From NCBI GenBank assembly GCA_032622095.1, contig CP136064.1, positions 264,411,863 to 264,475,862 on the forward strand: DNA of 64,000 nt, written 5' to 3'. Each line of letters opens with the position of its first letter. Position 1 is the first letter of the stretch. The notes beneath the pieces were generated by a model. That model did not search any database. It was not told the origin of the DNA and saw only the letters and a list, made by a program, of their open reading frames with translations. The stretch comes from Siphonodentalium dalli. Its lineage: Eukaryota > Mollusca > Scaphopoda > Gadilida > Siphonodentaliidae. Of the stretch, positions 46,567 to 57,745 are shown in pieces. The position numbers and the translations under genes were made by a program.

Positions 46567-47414
46567 CTGAAATAATATAATTAAAAAAATTTAAATGTCT
46601 CAATTTTATAATTCTATTATATAACTGTTATATATTGGAAACAACAACATCACTAGGGCATGGACAAATACAATGGGGCATTCTAAGTCCAAAAAGGGCC
46701 ATAACTCCGGATAACTTAGGCAAATATTTGAAATTGCCTAAGCATGAACATTCTGGGATTTTTCCAGTTTATGGGACTTTTAAAAGTCTCACAAAAATAA
46801 GGTCCCTGTTCAGGTGTGTCCAAGAATTTGTCTATCAAAGATGTCCATGGGTAATGGGTCCTTTGTCTGAATCAAATTTTATTATGTTTGTGAGACTTAA
46901 TAATGGGACAAGATACATCAATTTTGTGGGACTTTCAAATAGTCCAATGAGCCAGAAAAAGTCTCAGAACACACCTTTCGTGAACACGGATGCACAGATG
47001 GACAGACCAATTACACAATACGTCCCGTTTTTTTTAAAAGTCAATGACTCACACTTGTCCTAGCTTTATGAGTTTGGTTCTATGTAGTCCCAGTGTGAGA
47101 GTGGTAGGACAGATACTAAAGTAATATGTACCAAGGTTATGTATGGTGAGCTGTATCTTATCTTATTCAATTGTCTTATTTTGAAACAAATATTCATTAA
47201 ATGCCCTAAATTTTCCACTGATACCTAATAGTATCTGAAATTTCAGAACATTTATTTACAAAGGGAAAATTTATTTATCCAGTCTTCCAGGATAGGCTTT
47301 TACATGTATTTCGAGCATGATAATATAACTATCTTATTAAGTTTCCCAGGTACATGAGTTGACAAGCTAAATAATATTTTTTTGGAGACAGTACCGATAG
47401 TAATTTTTTTTTAC
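46567..47414. repeat. Intron with dispersed repeat
   Basis: About 46650-47090 is a degenerate repeat with AAAAGGGCCATAACTCCGGA near its start and GATGGACAGACC near its end, mollusc-like in style. The 142-aa plus-strand open frame across it has no domain features. The remainder is plain intron. Confidence 0.55.
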
Positions 47415-47526
47415 CTGACATGAGAGTCCTCTGTAGCCTTTAGGACATACACACTGTTCAACAGCCATTGCTCGACCCTCAGGAGTTTCTCTGTTCTCAC
47501 CAATATCCAATGACACATCCTGGATA
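47415..47526 (-). CDS. HSPG2: Perlecan exon 9: laminin IV domain A end plus LE half
   Basis: 112 nt, phase 2 to 0. The codon split with exon 8 gives G. It holds IQDVSLDIG, the end of the laminin B fold, then EQCVCPKGYRGLSCQ, the return to LE sequence. Donor is GTAAAA. The intron between exons 8 and 9 contains the 31-bp minisatellite and has no counterpart in the second domain. Confidence 0.94.
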
Positions 47527-47606
47527 CTGTAAAACCCAACACACAATCAATACATTTATATAGCATGTTCAACAGTAAAATCTCATTTATGATTATTACC
47601 CCATTC

Positions 47607-48866
47607 ATAGCAGCCTAGAGGGCGACCTGGTAGACAGGAATCAGCCTCGAGGGCGACCTGGGAGACAGGAATCAGCCTCGAGGGCGACCTGGGAGACAGG
47701 AATCAGCCTAGAGGGCGACCTAGGAGACATGAATCAGCCTAGAGGGCGACCTAGGAGACAGGAATCAGCCTCGAGGGCGACCTAGGAGACAGGAATCAGC
47801 CTAGAGGGCAACCTGGGAGACAGGAATCAGCCTAGAGGGCGACCTGGGAGACAGGAATCAGCCTCGAGGGCGACCTAGGAGACAGGAATCAGCCTCGAGG
47901 GCGACCTAGGAGACAGGAATCAGCCTCGGGGGCGACCTGGGAGACAGGAATCAGCCTAGAGGGCGACCTGGGAGACAGGAATCAGCCTCGAGGGCGACCT
48001 AGGAGACAGGAATCAGCCTCGAGGGCGACCTGGGAGACAGGAATCAGCCTAGAGGGCGACCTGGGAGACAGGAATCAGCCTCGAGGGCGACCTAGGAGAC
48101 AGGAATCAGCCTAGAGGGCGACCTAGGAGACAGGAATCAGCCTAGAGGGCGACCTGGGAGACAGGAATCAGCCTCGAGGGCGACCTAGGAGACAGGAATC
48201 AGCCTCGAGGGCGACCTGGGAGACAGGAATCAGCCTAGAGGGCGACCTGGGAGACAGGAATCAGCCTCGAGGGCAACCTAGGAGACAGGAATCAGCCTAG
48301 AGGGCGACCTGGGAGACGGGAATCAGCCTAGAGGGCGACCTGGAGGACAGGAATCAGCCTAGAGGGCGACCTGGGAGATGGGAATCAGCCTAGAGGGCGA
48401 CCTGGGAGACAGGAATCAGCCTAGAGGGCGACCTAGGAGACAGGAATCAGCCTAGAGGGCGACCTAGGAGACAGGAATCAGCCTCGAGGGCGACCTAGGA
48501 GACAGGAATCAGCCTAGAGGGCGACCTGGGAGACAGGAATCAGCCTAGAGGGCGACCTGAGAGACAGGAATCAGCCTAGAGGGCGACCTAGGAGACAGGA
48601 ATCAGCCTCGAGGGCGACCTGGGAGACAGGAATCAGCCTAGAGGGCGACCTAGGAGACAGGAATCAGCCTAGAGGGCGACCTGGGAGACAGGAATCAGCC
48701 TAGAGGGCGACCTGGGAGACAGGAATCAGCCTAGAGGGCGACCTGGGAGACGGGAATCAGCCTAGAGGGCGACCTGGGAGACAGGAATCAGCCTAGAGGG
48801 CGACCTGGGAGACAGGAATCAGCCTAGAGGGCGACAGGAACCAGCCTAGAGGGCAACCTGGGAAAC
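47607..48866. repeat. 31-bp minisatellite, about 40 units
   Basis: The unit reads CAGCCTAGAGGGCGACCTGG plus GAGACAGGAAT. Two positions vary repeatedly between units (CTAGAGG or CTCGAGG; CTGGGAG or CTAGGAG) in mixed combinations, with rare other changes. GC-rich relative to the rest. It lies in the intron between exons 8 and 9. Confidence 0.95.
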
Positions 48867-49400
48867 ATCTTCTCCCTAAAATATACTTCTTCTCCCTATT
48901 TTCATCCCAGGGAGAAGTGACTTTTCACTCAAATACAAGTACAGTAATGCCCTAAGTAATCGACCTCTTAACCACAACAGAATTATGGGTAACTTTTCAG
49001 GATTTAGTCGGAAATATGGCTTGTTGCCATTCATAGGAAAGCTCTCCGCCAGAGCTTTCCGATGAATGGCAACAAGCCATATTTCCGACTAAATCCTGAA
49101 AAGTTACCCATAATTCTGCTGTGGTTAAGAGGTCGATTACTTAAGGCATTACTGTATGCATATTGCCCAACAACATATTTAAACTGTATTTACTGTTTTT
49201 TGTGGTGTTCTTACTCACTATAACGGTTTTATAAATGGGCTCCTGTCTTGCATAATACTTATTGGATCATAGTAGTGTGACGTTGGTGTAATTTGAACTT
49301 CAGCCATTGTTACTTCTCCCTGATAACAGTCCACTTCTCCCTAATAACCAAACAGGGAGAAGTCACTTCTCCCAATTTGAAACCTCCAAGCTGGTCCCTG
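48867..49400. repeat. Repeat with inverted CTTCTCCCT motifs, hosting a MITE
   Basis: Contains CTTCTCCCT / AGGGAGAAG blocks in both orientations at about 48867-48920 and 49305-49375, on either side of the TA-flanked palindromic MITE at 48942-49154. Confidence 0.5.
48942..49154. mobile_element. TA-flanked palindromic MITE, copy 7
   Basis: 213 bp with TA on both sides. Confidence 0.86.
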
Positions 49401-49898
49401 AGTCATGGGGCATGACATCATTCATTGTCATTTCAATTATCTAATGAAAAAAACAACCCCAAGCTACAACAAAATTTTTGATCCGATCAGGACATCATAC
49501 TGGTAATATTCAACAACTGTTAAACCATCAGAAACTAGTTAAACACTTGAGTGTTGCAAGGCAATTCACGCAAATTAAATAATTAAGGGCCGTAACTCTG
49601 CCCAAAGTAGACATACCTGGCCAGTTTTCGAACTCGATCAAGACATTGTTGAGAAAGTCTCATATACCAAAGATAAAAAAATGAGTTTATGTTTGTTCAA
49701 GTTTAGGTACATTATTAAAACAAATATGTTCAAGTTATCGCACTATCGCCATTACAGACGACCGCCAGTAAATAGACGTTGCCAAATTATAGGTCAAGTT
49801 TTTTTTTAAACATGACCAAAACAGATCACAAATGGGGACGCTGGTGTATTTTTCGGCTGTATTTCTTGTAACCCAGGTAGTTAATTACCCATACTTAC

Positions 49899-50017
49899 CC
49901 AATATCACTTGTTTCTTTGGTGAATGTTGCTCTAATCAAAATGTAGTCAAGATCAGCCAAGGTCATCATTAGGAACTCACGAGCAGCTGTGTTACCGTCC
50001 AAAGATTCCCAGTGTTG
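49899..50017 (-). CDS. HSPG2: Perlecan exon 8: laminin IV domain A, part 4a
   Basis: 119 nt, phase 0 to 2. It encodes QHWESLDGNTAAREFLMM, then LADLDYILIRATF, the helix and strand preceding the conserved laminin B end. Together with exon 9 it equals the 231-nt single exon of domain B exactly (119 + 112). Donor is GTAAGT. Confidence 0.94.
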
Positions 50018-50980
50018 CTAAAAATAGAAACAAGATTAAAAGGTAGCATGTCTTGGGACAGAAACTGTGTGGGCTAGCATCACTAAATTCACCTTCTGGG
50101 GACCTTATTCTGCATATGTCCAGCATAATATTTTCAAGCATGTCGATTAACATAAAACAATATTTTTTAATCAAGTTTTTTATATATGGTTTTGGATTAT
50201 GTGTCTTTTGTAAAATTCATAAAGAGACAATATTCATATTCAATTATAATAGTTGGATGTCTATTGTGGGATACGTAGGAACCTATAAATTGAGAGATTG
50301 AGATCGATATCTTGGCCCATCAATCGTCCACAAATTATAACACTCTATAATATTATCTATTATCTTATTATCCAGTGTAGCTATGTTCTATTTCCAAACA
50401 AAGAATAAACAACATTCTAAATGGATTTAGTTGTCAATGAGACATGTAATGTACCATGCTAAGGTTAGTATAAAATGAGACAACTACATGTGGGTAACAA
50501 TTCACACTTGGTGTTAATGCGGAGATTAAGAACTCACATGACTTGATGACAACATTGTGCATCTACTTTAAAAATTAAATTTTCTGAACCTATCGCTATA
50601 CGCGACGCTCAGTATCTCTCTTGAAAAACTGATTTTTTTCCATCGAAAAATTAATTTTGATTTTGCAATATATTTCCTTATTGGCTAATTATTGGTTAGT
50701 TAATTCAGCAGCGCCAAAATAAAAATATATCTTTGCGAAAATAAAGCTGCCAAATATTTATTTGTTCAAAATTAATTGAAATGCCATCGTTGACAAAAGC
50801 ACATTTCTTTGCGACAACACTCTCATTTTCATGATAATAACTACCCCCCCCCCCTTTTGATTATATTATGGAGCCAGTTGTCTTAATAAAAGTATTATAT
50901 TTTTCATGAAAGCCTATAATTGTTGGTGTTTGACAGTTGGTGTTTGACAATGTGAACCTCTCCACTATATTTTCGCTTAC
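50018..50980. other. Intron, mostly plain
   Basis: A half hairpin of the GCAGAATGAGG family lies at about 50079-50114, and a C run at about 50846. Otherwise nothing recognised. Confidence 0.5.
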
Positions 50981-51064
50981 CTCAAACATTGGAATTGAGA
51001 ATGACTTGAGTTGGTGTGGTGGGAATTCATCGTAACTCCTATGCACAAACGTGAATCCATTACC
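50981..51064 (-). CDS. HSPG2: Perlecan exon 7: laminin IV domain A, part 3
   Basis: 84 nt, phase 0 to 0. It encodes GNGFTFVHRSYDEFPPHQ and ends PMFE. Length and phase are identical to exon 33695-33778. Donor is GTAAGC, acceptor is TTACAG. Confidence 0.93.
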
Positions 51065-51119
51065 CTGTAACGACAGAACATCAAGATTAACAACACTGAA
51101 ACAATAACTGTATCATAGA

Positions 51120-51598
51120 TGGTGAAATAATAACTGCAATAGGGAGCCTCGCATACATAAAAGAATGCACTGGATTACAAGGTCAATGTAAATATTGTAA
51201 GGCCAATTTATCCTCTTATATATGCGAGGCTCCCTATGGAAGACTCGCAAATATAAAAGAATGCATTGGCACAGGTTTGTCGCAAAAGTTCATGAAGCTC
51301 CAGTGATGGAAGGTTTAACTGAAGAATGAACTATTTAGCAACAGCCATAATTATTTACTGTTATAACCAGTTCTGTACTAAATACTCATTGACAAGTAAC
51401 TCCCTTTGGAAATGTTCAGATAATAAGTTCTTACCTGAACATTTCCCACCCATGAATACTTCTGCTCTTGTATGATCATTTCGTAATACTGTACATCTGC
51501 TTATTTTTACTAAACACCCCTCCAAACGAATAATAGATGATTCCAATATTTACTTTTATAACTGGGTGGGAGAATCCATTTAGTATAGAAAGGGTTAC
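51120..51598. repeat. TTAA family 2 fragment followed by a TTAA family 3 copy
   Basis: 51120-51316 carries hairpin modules of family 2 with a CAGTGATGGAAGG right end. About 51366-51594 is a family 3 copy (CTGTACTAAATACTCATTGA to TTAGTATAGAAAGGG), with flanks TATA/TTAC that no longer match TTAA. Confidence 0.65.
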
Positions 51599-51631
51599 TA
51601 TAGCAGGGTTTATAAATTATTATCAACTTAC

Positions 51632-51724
51632 ACTAATCTCCACAAGTGGGCCAGTTGTTTCTGTGCTGTCAAGTCCTGGATTATATCTGATACCAAACCG
51701 AAGGTTGCCACCATATGCCGTCAC
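51632..51724 (-). CDS. HSPG2: Perlecan exon 6: laminin IV domain A, part 2
   Basis: 93 nt, phase 0 to 0. It encodes VTAYGGNLRFGIRYNPGLDS and ends VEIS. The YGG.L.F.I.Y core strand is conserved in laminin B domains. Its counterpart 34678-34773 has one extra codon. Donor is GTAAGT. Confidence 0.94.
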
Positions 51725-52079
51725 CTGGAAAGAAATTCAAAAAATTAAAGATAAACTCAGTGTATTTTTTCCTTTTTTTCTCGTCTGTGTTGTTACACTA
51801 AGCAGTAAAAGGAATGTGAATTCAATACAGCACCTTTGATTGGCAAGAGAAATCCAGATCAACCAATCATAATATTGCTTTAATATAATAATTTAATATA
51901 ATATAGTTACGGGGGGGCCACTTTGTGGGTAATTTTAATGTGTCAAAGGTGAAAGGTTGGAGTGTGCACATTTAAATAAGCGTAGACATACAAATTATGT
52001 CGATTCAACTTTGGGTATGCACAGTTCGTCAAGATGCAGTTACGGCGAAAATTAAGTTACATGATAATACTGGAATGAA

Positions 52080-52650
52080 ATTTATCAACATATAAATCTA
52101 GAGGTGTGACTGTCCAAATGGGACTAAGGATACCCCCCGTGTTTTTTAAAATACTAAGATGTTTCACATGTCAGTAAACATTTAGTTAAAATAATAAAAT
52201 AACAGTTCCCATTGCAGGTGCACAACCCTAACCCTAGTCTTAAACCTATTGACCGAAAAATGTAGGAATAAAAGCTCGGACAAAATTATGCATATTGCGA
52301 AAAAGGGGAATAACTCCACAAAAAAAAGTCGGACATACATCATAATCGCAGGTGCACAGGTTCCCATGGTACTAAATATCAGTGCCAAGATTAAAAAATA
52401 TTGACCTAAAAATGTACGAATAAAAGCTCGGACAAAATTATACATGTTGCGAACAAAAATTAAGTCGAAAAATGGGGGATAACTCCACCAAAAAAAGTCC
52501 GACAGATGTCATAATTGCAGGTTCCCAAGGTGCTTGATGTCTGTGCCATGTTTCACGGCAATTGATAAAAAAACGACTGAGAAAAACTCCGGACAAATTG
52601 TCCACGGACGGACGGACAAGCTTCGTTGCTGGGGGTATAAATAGGGAACG
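52080..52650. repeat. Dispersed repeat (GGTGCACAGGTTCCCATGGT type), copy 2
   Basis: Two tandem-like units with ATAATCGCAGGTGCACAG and AATAAAAGCTCGGACAAAAT. It ends in CACGGACGGACGGACAAGC. The rest of this intron (51725-52080) is unremarkable. Confidence 0.6.
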
Positions 52651-52766
52651 GGAGAGGAATCATATAGTGTATCGAATATGTGACAAAATGGATTGTGAAT
52701 CGAATCGTGAAGAATGAATAGAGATGCATCAAAATTTTGATAAAATGTTCTAGGCCTATCACCAAC

Positions 52767-52946
52767 CTTGTCACCAAGGAATCGAGAGGGCAGCGTCCAG
52801 TAGTGAGCACCATCAGTGTGTTCTCTGAAGCCTCGGAAGATCAGTTCCCTCTTATGATCGACGTTGAATCCATCCTCTATATTCTCGGTTCTATCCATGT
52901 TTGTCAGAGCAAACCCAGAACGATCTCTGGTGAATGAAGTGTAGAC
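52767..52946 (-). CDS. HSPG2: Perlecan exon 5: laminin IV domain A, part 1
   Basis: 180 nt, phase 0 to 0. It opens the first laminin IV type A (laminin B) domain: VYTSFTRDRSGFALTNMDR, then DGFNVDHKRELIFRGF and YWTLPSRFLGDK. The tyrosine/tryptophan then LP..F.GD pattern is the signature of this fold. The equivalent exon in domain B (35240-35431) is 12 nt longer. Donor is GTTGGT. Confidence 0.95.
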
Positions 52947-53153
52947 CTGAAAATTAATGAAAAATATATAGACAATAGTTAACTGTACTGAGTAGTGTAT
53001 AGTTTTCTCCTCGAGTGAAATACGGAGGTTTATTTTTACAAGGCGCTAGAGTACCCTACTCAGAACAGTTAACTGTTGAGTTCCACACAAAATGTCAGAC
53101 CAACTTGCATACATACTCTATGGAATGCAAGAAAACCAAAATCCGTTTCTTAA

Positions 53154-53545
53154 CCCTTTACCCAACAAAACGGTCAAAACCGGCCAAATAAAGCTTCAAC
53201 AGCCTAAAATATCTTCGGTCTGTCTCAATAGAACCATACAAATATGGATATCATTGGAACCGGCTCCTTGACCACATTGTGATAGTTACAGTTATGCCCT
53301 GTGCCAATGCATTCTCTTATATATGCGAGTCGACCATAGGTCGCCTCGCAAATATAAGAGAATGCATTGGCCTAAAAAAAATCTTTTTTTAACACTTTTT
53401 ACCATTTTTTCTTACATTCTTTAACAATTTTATAATTTTTAATGTGTTAAGCCAATGCATTCTCTTATATATGCGAGGCGACCTATGGTCGACTCGCATA
53501 TATAAGATAATGCATTGGCACAGGGCCGTTCTGTTGGGTAAAGGG
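53154..53545 (+). mobile_element. TTAA-flanked hairpin MITE family 1, copy g
   Basis: 392 bp, perfect TTAA flanks, both termini intact. Confidence 0.9.
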
Positions 53546-53971
53546 TTAAGTAGATCATGTTATGAATCTCTACTCTGGCTATACGCCAGTAGAGATCATA
53601 TTCCACCCGTTCAAAACATGGGATTCATGGTATGATCTAGTTTTAATTGTGTACATGCAAAAGTGGCATCTCATGAGGTTGCAGGTGTGAGAGATAAAAT
53701 GTCATCAGTTTATTTTCTTTAAATCTTGCAAGAAACTACGATAGGTAACAAATCGGAGATATTTACGTGTTGCATCTAAATTTAAATTGTTATCAAAAGT
53801 TTGAATAAGGGGTTTGGTAAAGAGTAGTGTTACAAATTTGAGTTAGTAGCCCATAACACAATATTGGGTGAGATATCATATACTTGTAGTTGAAATTGTA
53901 TTCAAATCATTGTAACATTTCTGAGCAGATTCCTTTGTTTGGCTGAGAAAACATCACACTAGGCCTAGATC

Positions 53972-54616
53972 CAGGGCTCAAGCTACCGCTTGCCAAATTT
54001 GGTAATGGCAACAACAAAAAATTCCATTTGGCAATTAGGTTTTTTTTTATTTTGTGATATGATCAATCTAGTCAGAAAACATAAATGAAGGCAGATTATA
54101 AGTTACGTGTGCCAAACTTACATTGTTTTTATAGTTAATCCCCTTTGTCTGTTCGGGTTATGGAGGTCATACACAGTCATTGTAACAATGTTCTATTCCA
54201 CTTATTTAGGATGGTTGGAGTTTTATGACGAGCGAGTATACAATAAGACAATAGGTTAATCAGCCAATTGTAAATGGTAATGGATTAATTTGTGGTTCTT
54301 TGTCTCCAACACCGTTACATTCGAAATAATATGTATACTTTAGTGATAAGCTTCAGATTTGATAGGCTATGATAACGGTGTAGCGATATTGAAGGTAAAT
54401 TTTAGGTACCGCTTGGAGATTTATGACAACAACATTGCTACTTTGATATTAATGACAGTGTACAATAAAGATAAAAAATGAGAATATTTTAATTTTCTCC
54501 CAAATACATGTGGACCTTTTATTCAATTTGGCATGTTCTATTGGAATTTGGAAATAATAAAAATTCATTTGGCATAGATTTTGGCAAGAGAAAATTTAGG
54601 TCCAGCACCAACACTG
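53972..54616. mobile_element. hAT-like element, 645 bp
   Basis: Termini CAGGGCTCAAGC and, inverted, CAGTGTTGGTGCTGG (imperfect pair). Exact 8-bp duplication CCTAGATC at 53964-53971 and 54617-54624. Subterminal TTGGCA/TGCCAA repeats. No transposase. Confidence 0.87.
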
Positions 54617-54685
54617 CCTAGATCTGTTATAGCCCAATGTATGTGAGGTCGAAGAAAATTAAATGTTTTGTTGGTGTTTAAAGCC

Positions 54686-55232
54686 CAGGGTCTGCGCTGG
54701 ACCGATATAAATAATTTGCCAAATGAAAATATTTTTTGCCAAATTATTTTAGCAATTGCCAAATGTTATCCCTGATAGTATCATTTTCTGCAACATTAGT
54801 TTCGACACTTGCGGTTTGGATGACTTTTGATATCGATAGAAAAGCAGTTAGTTCATCATTAGTTATACTAACATCTCTATTGTGGTTTATCATACAACAA
54901 TAAGCCAATCACCGAACAATACAATGGTAGAAGGGTTTCTCCATCAGTAGGGCACATCACAGAAGGATTAGTAATCCTCAGTACAAATGCTATGAGATTA
55001 ACTGAGTCTATCTTAATAGAGGTGTTAACTTTCCCTAAATCTTATCAACACAACTAATATAATTACGATACTAAAGTGTTCCTGAAATTAATGGTATTAA
55101 ACCAATATTTTTCAAAATGTTTGAGGAATTAAAAAGTGACTTGCCAAAACTTTTGCCAAATGAAAATATTTTTTGCCAAATGTGAATTATTTTTGCCATT
55201 GGCAAATTTGGCAAGTGGCAGCGCGAACCCTG
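54686..55232. mobile_element. hAT-like element, 547 bp
   Basis: Termini CAGGGTCTGCGCTGG and, inverted, CAGGGTTCGCGCTG. Exact 8-bp duplication TTAAAGCC at 54678-54685 and 55233-55240. Same TTTGCCAAAT subterminal repeats as its neighbour only 69 bp away, so they are the same broad family but separate insertions. Confidence 0.9.
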
Positions 55233-55589
55233 TTAAAGCCTATGAAAAATTGGGGTAGGTAAGTATGCTTAACATTTCAATCTTTTTATTTATTTTTATT
55301 TTGGCATATATGACTTGTCATTTCTTATAAATTATCAGCAAGATTGAGCCAAGATTTGTTTTGATTCCCATTGTATAAACTGTAATAAATGCAGTGCCTT
55401 GACTTAGAAAGCAACCCATTCTAAGACATTGTCTCGAAATATATTTTTCAAACAACAAAAAATAAACTTTAGGGTAGGAGTTAAAGTCAGTAGAGAAACC
55501 CAACCACAAATATTGCTTTCTTGTGCTCGAGATTCCAAACCACAAAACACAAGAAAAAGCCATATGGATAGAAGGTGCATCATACATAC

Positions 55590-55730
55590 CCTAGTTCTAT
55601 GATAAGTGGTACTGGTGCAAGTCTGCGAGACACCGAAACAGAAGCAGAGCACGCAGCCGTATGGATAGTTCTGACTGAGCCAGAATGTGTTCTGTTTACA
55701 TCTGCTGCAGGATATGCCATCAACGTTCTC
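55590..55730 (-). CDS. HSPG2: Perlecan exon 4: LE half preceding laminin IV domain A
   Basis: 141 nt, phase 0 to 0. It begins ENVDGISCSRCKQNTFWL and continues through YGCVLCFCFGVSQTC, the LE stretch into which laminin IV type A domains are inserted in this family. Donor is GTATGT, acceptor is TTTTAG. The paralogous exon 35582-35722 has the same length. Confidence 0.93.
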
Positions 55731-56133
55731 CTAAAATGAAGAAAGTTTAAAAAAAAAAAATTATTTGAAGAAAATATGTCCCTGGTGAAATGTCAAGTGC
55801 TGAGTAGCAGTAAGATGGGAGTAGCAAAGGGCAGATCCAATTGGGGGGGGGGGCACACACCCCCTATTTTCGCCACAGCAAGGAAAGTTTTTGGGATATG
55901 TCCTGGCATCATTTGTCTCTAAGCGCCTGAAGTTTCTACACTGCAATTTTGCTAGTTCACACACAGCTATTTACATGTTTTACATTAAGCTGACTCAAAC
56001 GTACAAGTATTTAACTGTGGTTTGAAATTACTCAAATTTTGTATTCCATGTATAGCCATGCAAGGGTGACATTTGTTTCTGAGCATTTGCAAATATCTGG
56101 CCTGGTGCCAAGTCGGTAATAATAGGAACTAAC
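55731..56133. other. Intron, G run only
   Basis: A G run lies near 55843-55852; otherwise nothing recognised. Confidence 0.5.
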
Positions 56134-56210
56134 TTTGCATCCACATCTTCCTGTGAGTGAGTCCGGAATGGTGCTGACACTGCCACGAGGATCACATACA
56201 TTCTCTTGTC
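56134..56210 (-). CDS. HSPG2: Perlecan exon 3: LE module start with altered cysteines
   Basis: 77 nt, phase 1 to 0, with acceptor CTTATAG and donor GTTAGT. It reads GQENVCDPRGSVSTIPDS and ends in RCGCK. The paralogous exon 39887-39966 has five cysteines in the same region; this one has three. The two missing residues are the first and third LE cysteines, which normally pair with each other. The exon is otherwise intact and in frame. Confidence 0.9.
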
Positions 56211-56669
56211 CTATAAGTGGAAATGCACATATAAAACATGTTACTTTAAAAACTGAATAGCTTGACAGAGAACAAGACTTGTCTTTATTAATCAGGAAAA
56301 AGTGAACTAAGGGGCTTTATTTCCTTGCTGTTCTCAAATATTGAATAATTATAATAATAATGCCAGTTATAGAAACAACACTGAACCAAGGACGTGTACA
56401 TTTATGATTATTTTGTTCATTCGCAATACAATGAGAAGCAATTCAAATTGTTTCAAGCGAAAGTCAGACTATACTCCATGGAATGCAACAATAACAACAT
56501 CCATTTCTTATATTTACAGTAAAAAAAAAAGAAGAAGAAATAGCATCATATTTCAATGATATGCTGCCCATTGCCATCAATGTTAAAATGTTTCCAAACC
56601 ATATAGAATCAAGTTGGGGTCTAGTTTTGAAGTCACGTAATGTAAATCAACCAACCAACATGCTGCATT

Positions 56670-56922
56670 CAAGCCTTGAAATAGTTTGTCTGTCATTTGC
56701 AGAATGAGGTTCCCAGAGGGTGAATTTAGATGCTACCCCTGCATAGCAGGTTAGCATCAGCAAATTCACCCTCTGGGAACCTCATTCTGCTGAGGTGTAA
56801 GCAGAATGAGGTCCCCAGAGGGTAAATTTGGTGATGCTAGCCCGCTATGCGGGGTAGCATCACTAAATTCACCCTCTGGGGACCTCATTCTGCAAATGAC
56901 AGGCACACTATTTCAAGGCTTG
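56670..56922. mobile_element. hAT-like double-hairpin MITE, 253 bp
   Basis: Termini CAAGCCTTGAAATAG and inverse, exact 8-bp duplication GCTGCATT (56662-56669 and 56923-56930), two GCAGAATGAGG hairpins in tandem. Sister of 13633-13884. Confidence 0.9.
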
Positions 56923-57023
56923 GCTGCATTCATGTTCCACAGCATGAATACATCATATAAGTGTAAATATAGTAATAAAGTAACCAATTAATTTATTATT
57001 TAAACATGAGCCATAGTTTCTAC

Positions 57024-57166
57024 CTTTTCTACAATAATCTCCCTCCTGCGATGGGTTTCCAGTGTAACCTCGACTACACCTGTCACATCTGCGACCTTCA
57101 TATCCTTCTGGACACTGGGTACATGTGACCTGGCCATCAGCCTCCAATTCACAAACTGGGCTAAAT
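57024..57166 (-). CDS. HSPG2: Perlecan exon 2: LE module (fused form)
   Basis: 143 nt, phase 2 to 1. The codon split with exon 1 gives Q, followed by [15 protein letters not shown]. The rest holds [16 protein letters not shown] and a [13 protein letters not shown] ending, a typical perlecan LE C-terminal half. In the two other units this segment is split by an intron into 87 + 59 nt; here it is one exon and one codon shorter. Donor is GTAGAA, weaker than its neighbours. Confidence 0.93.
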
Positions 57167-57745
57167 CTGGAAAATGGAGCAGGGAATCGGGTCTAATCTT
57201 AATATGCAAATGATGTTTTTAATAAAAGTAAAATATTTGAATGGGCGGAGCCACTAGATCAGTATGATCTGAATACCTGGATAAATGTAATCGGTGGGCA
57301 TTTGTTCATGTTTTTGTACTAACGGTTATAAATTTGCTAAAAATAGAAAAACTAAGGGCCGTAACTGAGGTAAAAAGGATAGGACAAATCTTTGCGAGAT
57401 ATTGTTGTGTTGGTGTTTGTTATCATGCCAAACAGACCTAAAATTTCGTTAAATGGCTAACAATTGATCTAAAATGAAATGATTCATTTATAATAACTCT
57501 TCAAAAATAAATAATTTAATTGTTCATTTTCACATAGGAATTCAGTGGAAGTTGTGAAGTAGCAAATTTTCTTTTCATTTTGTTGGTTCATTGCGGATTC
57601 CACATTTTTCTGCAACCAGGAAGTCACATGATTTGTTTTCAAAGTGGTCTGTAAATTATGTGTAACATGCCCTGTAGCCTGGTGCTGTGTGACAAGCAGG
57701 ATCATTATAAGTCACGTAATGCTCAAGCATGCAGAATATACTTAC
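57167..57745. other. Intron, plain
   Basis: A weak dispersed-repeat signature (AAGGGCCGTAACTGAGGTAA) near 57354; otherwise nothing recognised. Confidence 0.5.

Noticed and set aside
46635-47063. 142-aa plus-strand open frame
   Set aside because: Lies in a degenerate dispersed repeat (GGGCCATAACTC type), has no recognisable domain, and sits in a perlecan intron on the opposite strand.
47607-48866. CRISPR array or coding repeat in the 31-bp array
   Set aside because: No spacers; a period of 31 shifts frame every unit, so it cannot encode a simple repeat protein.
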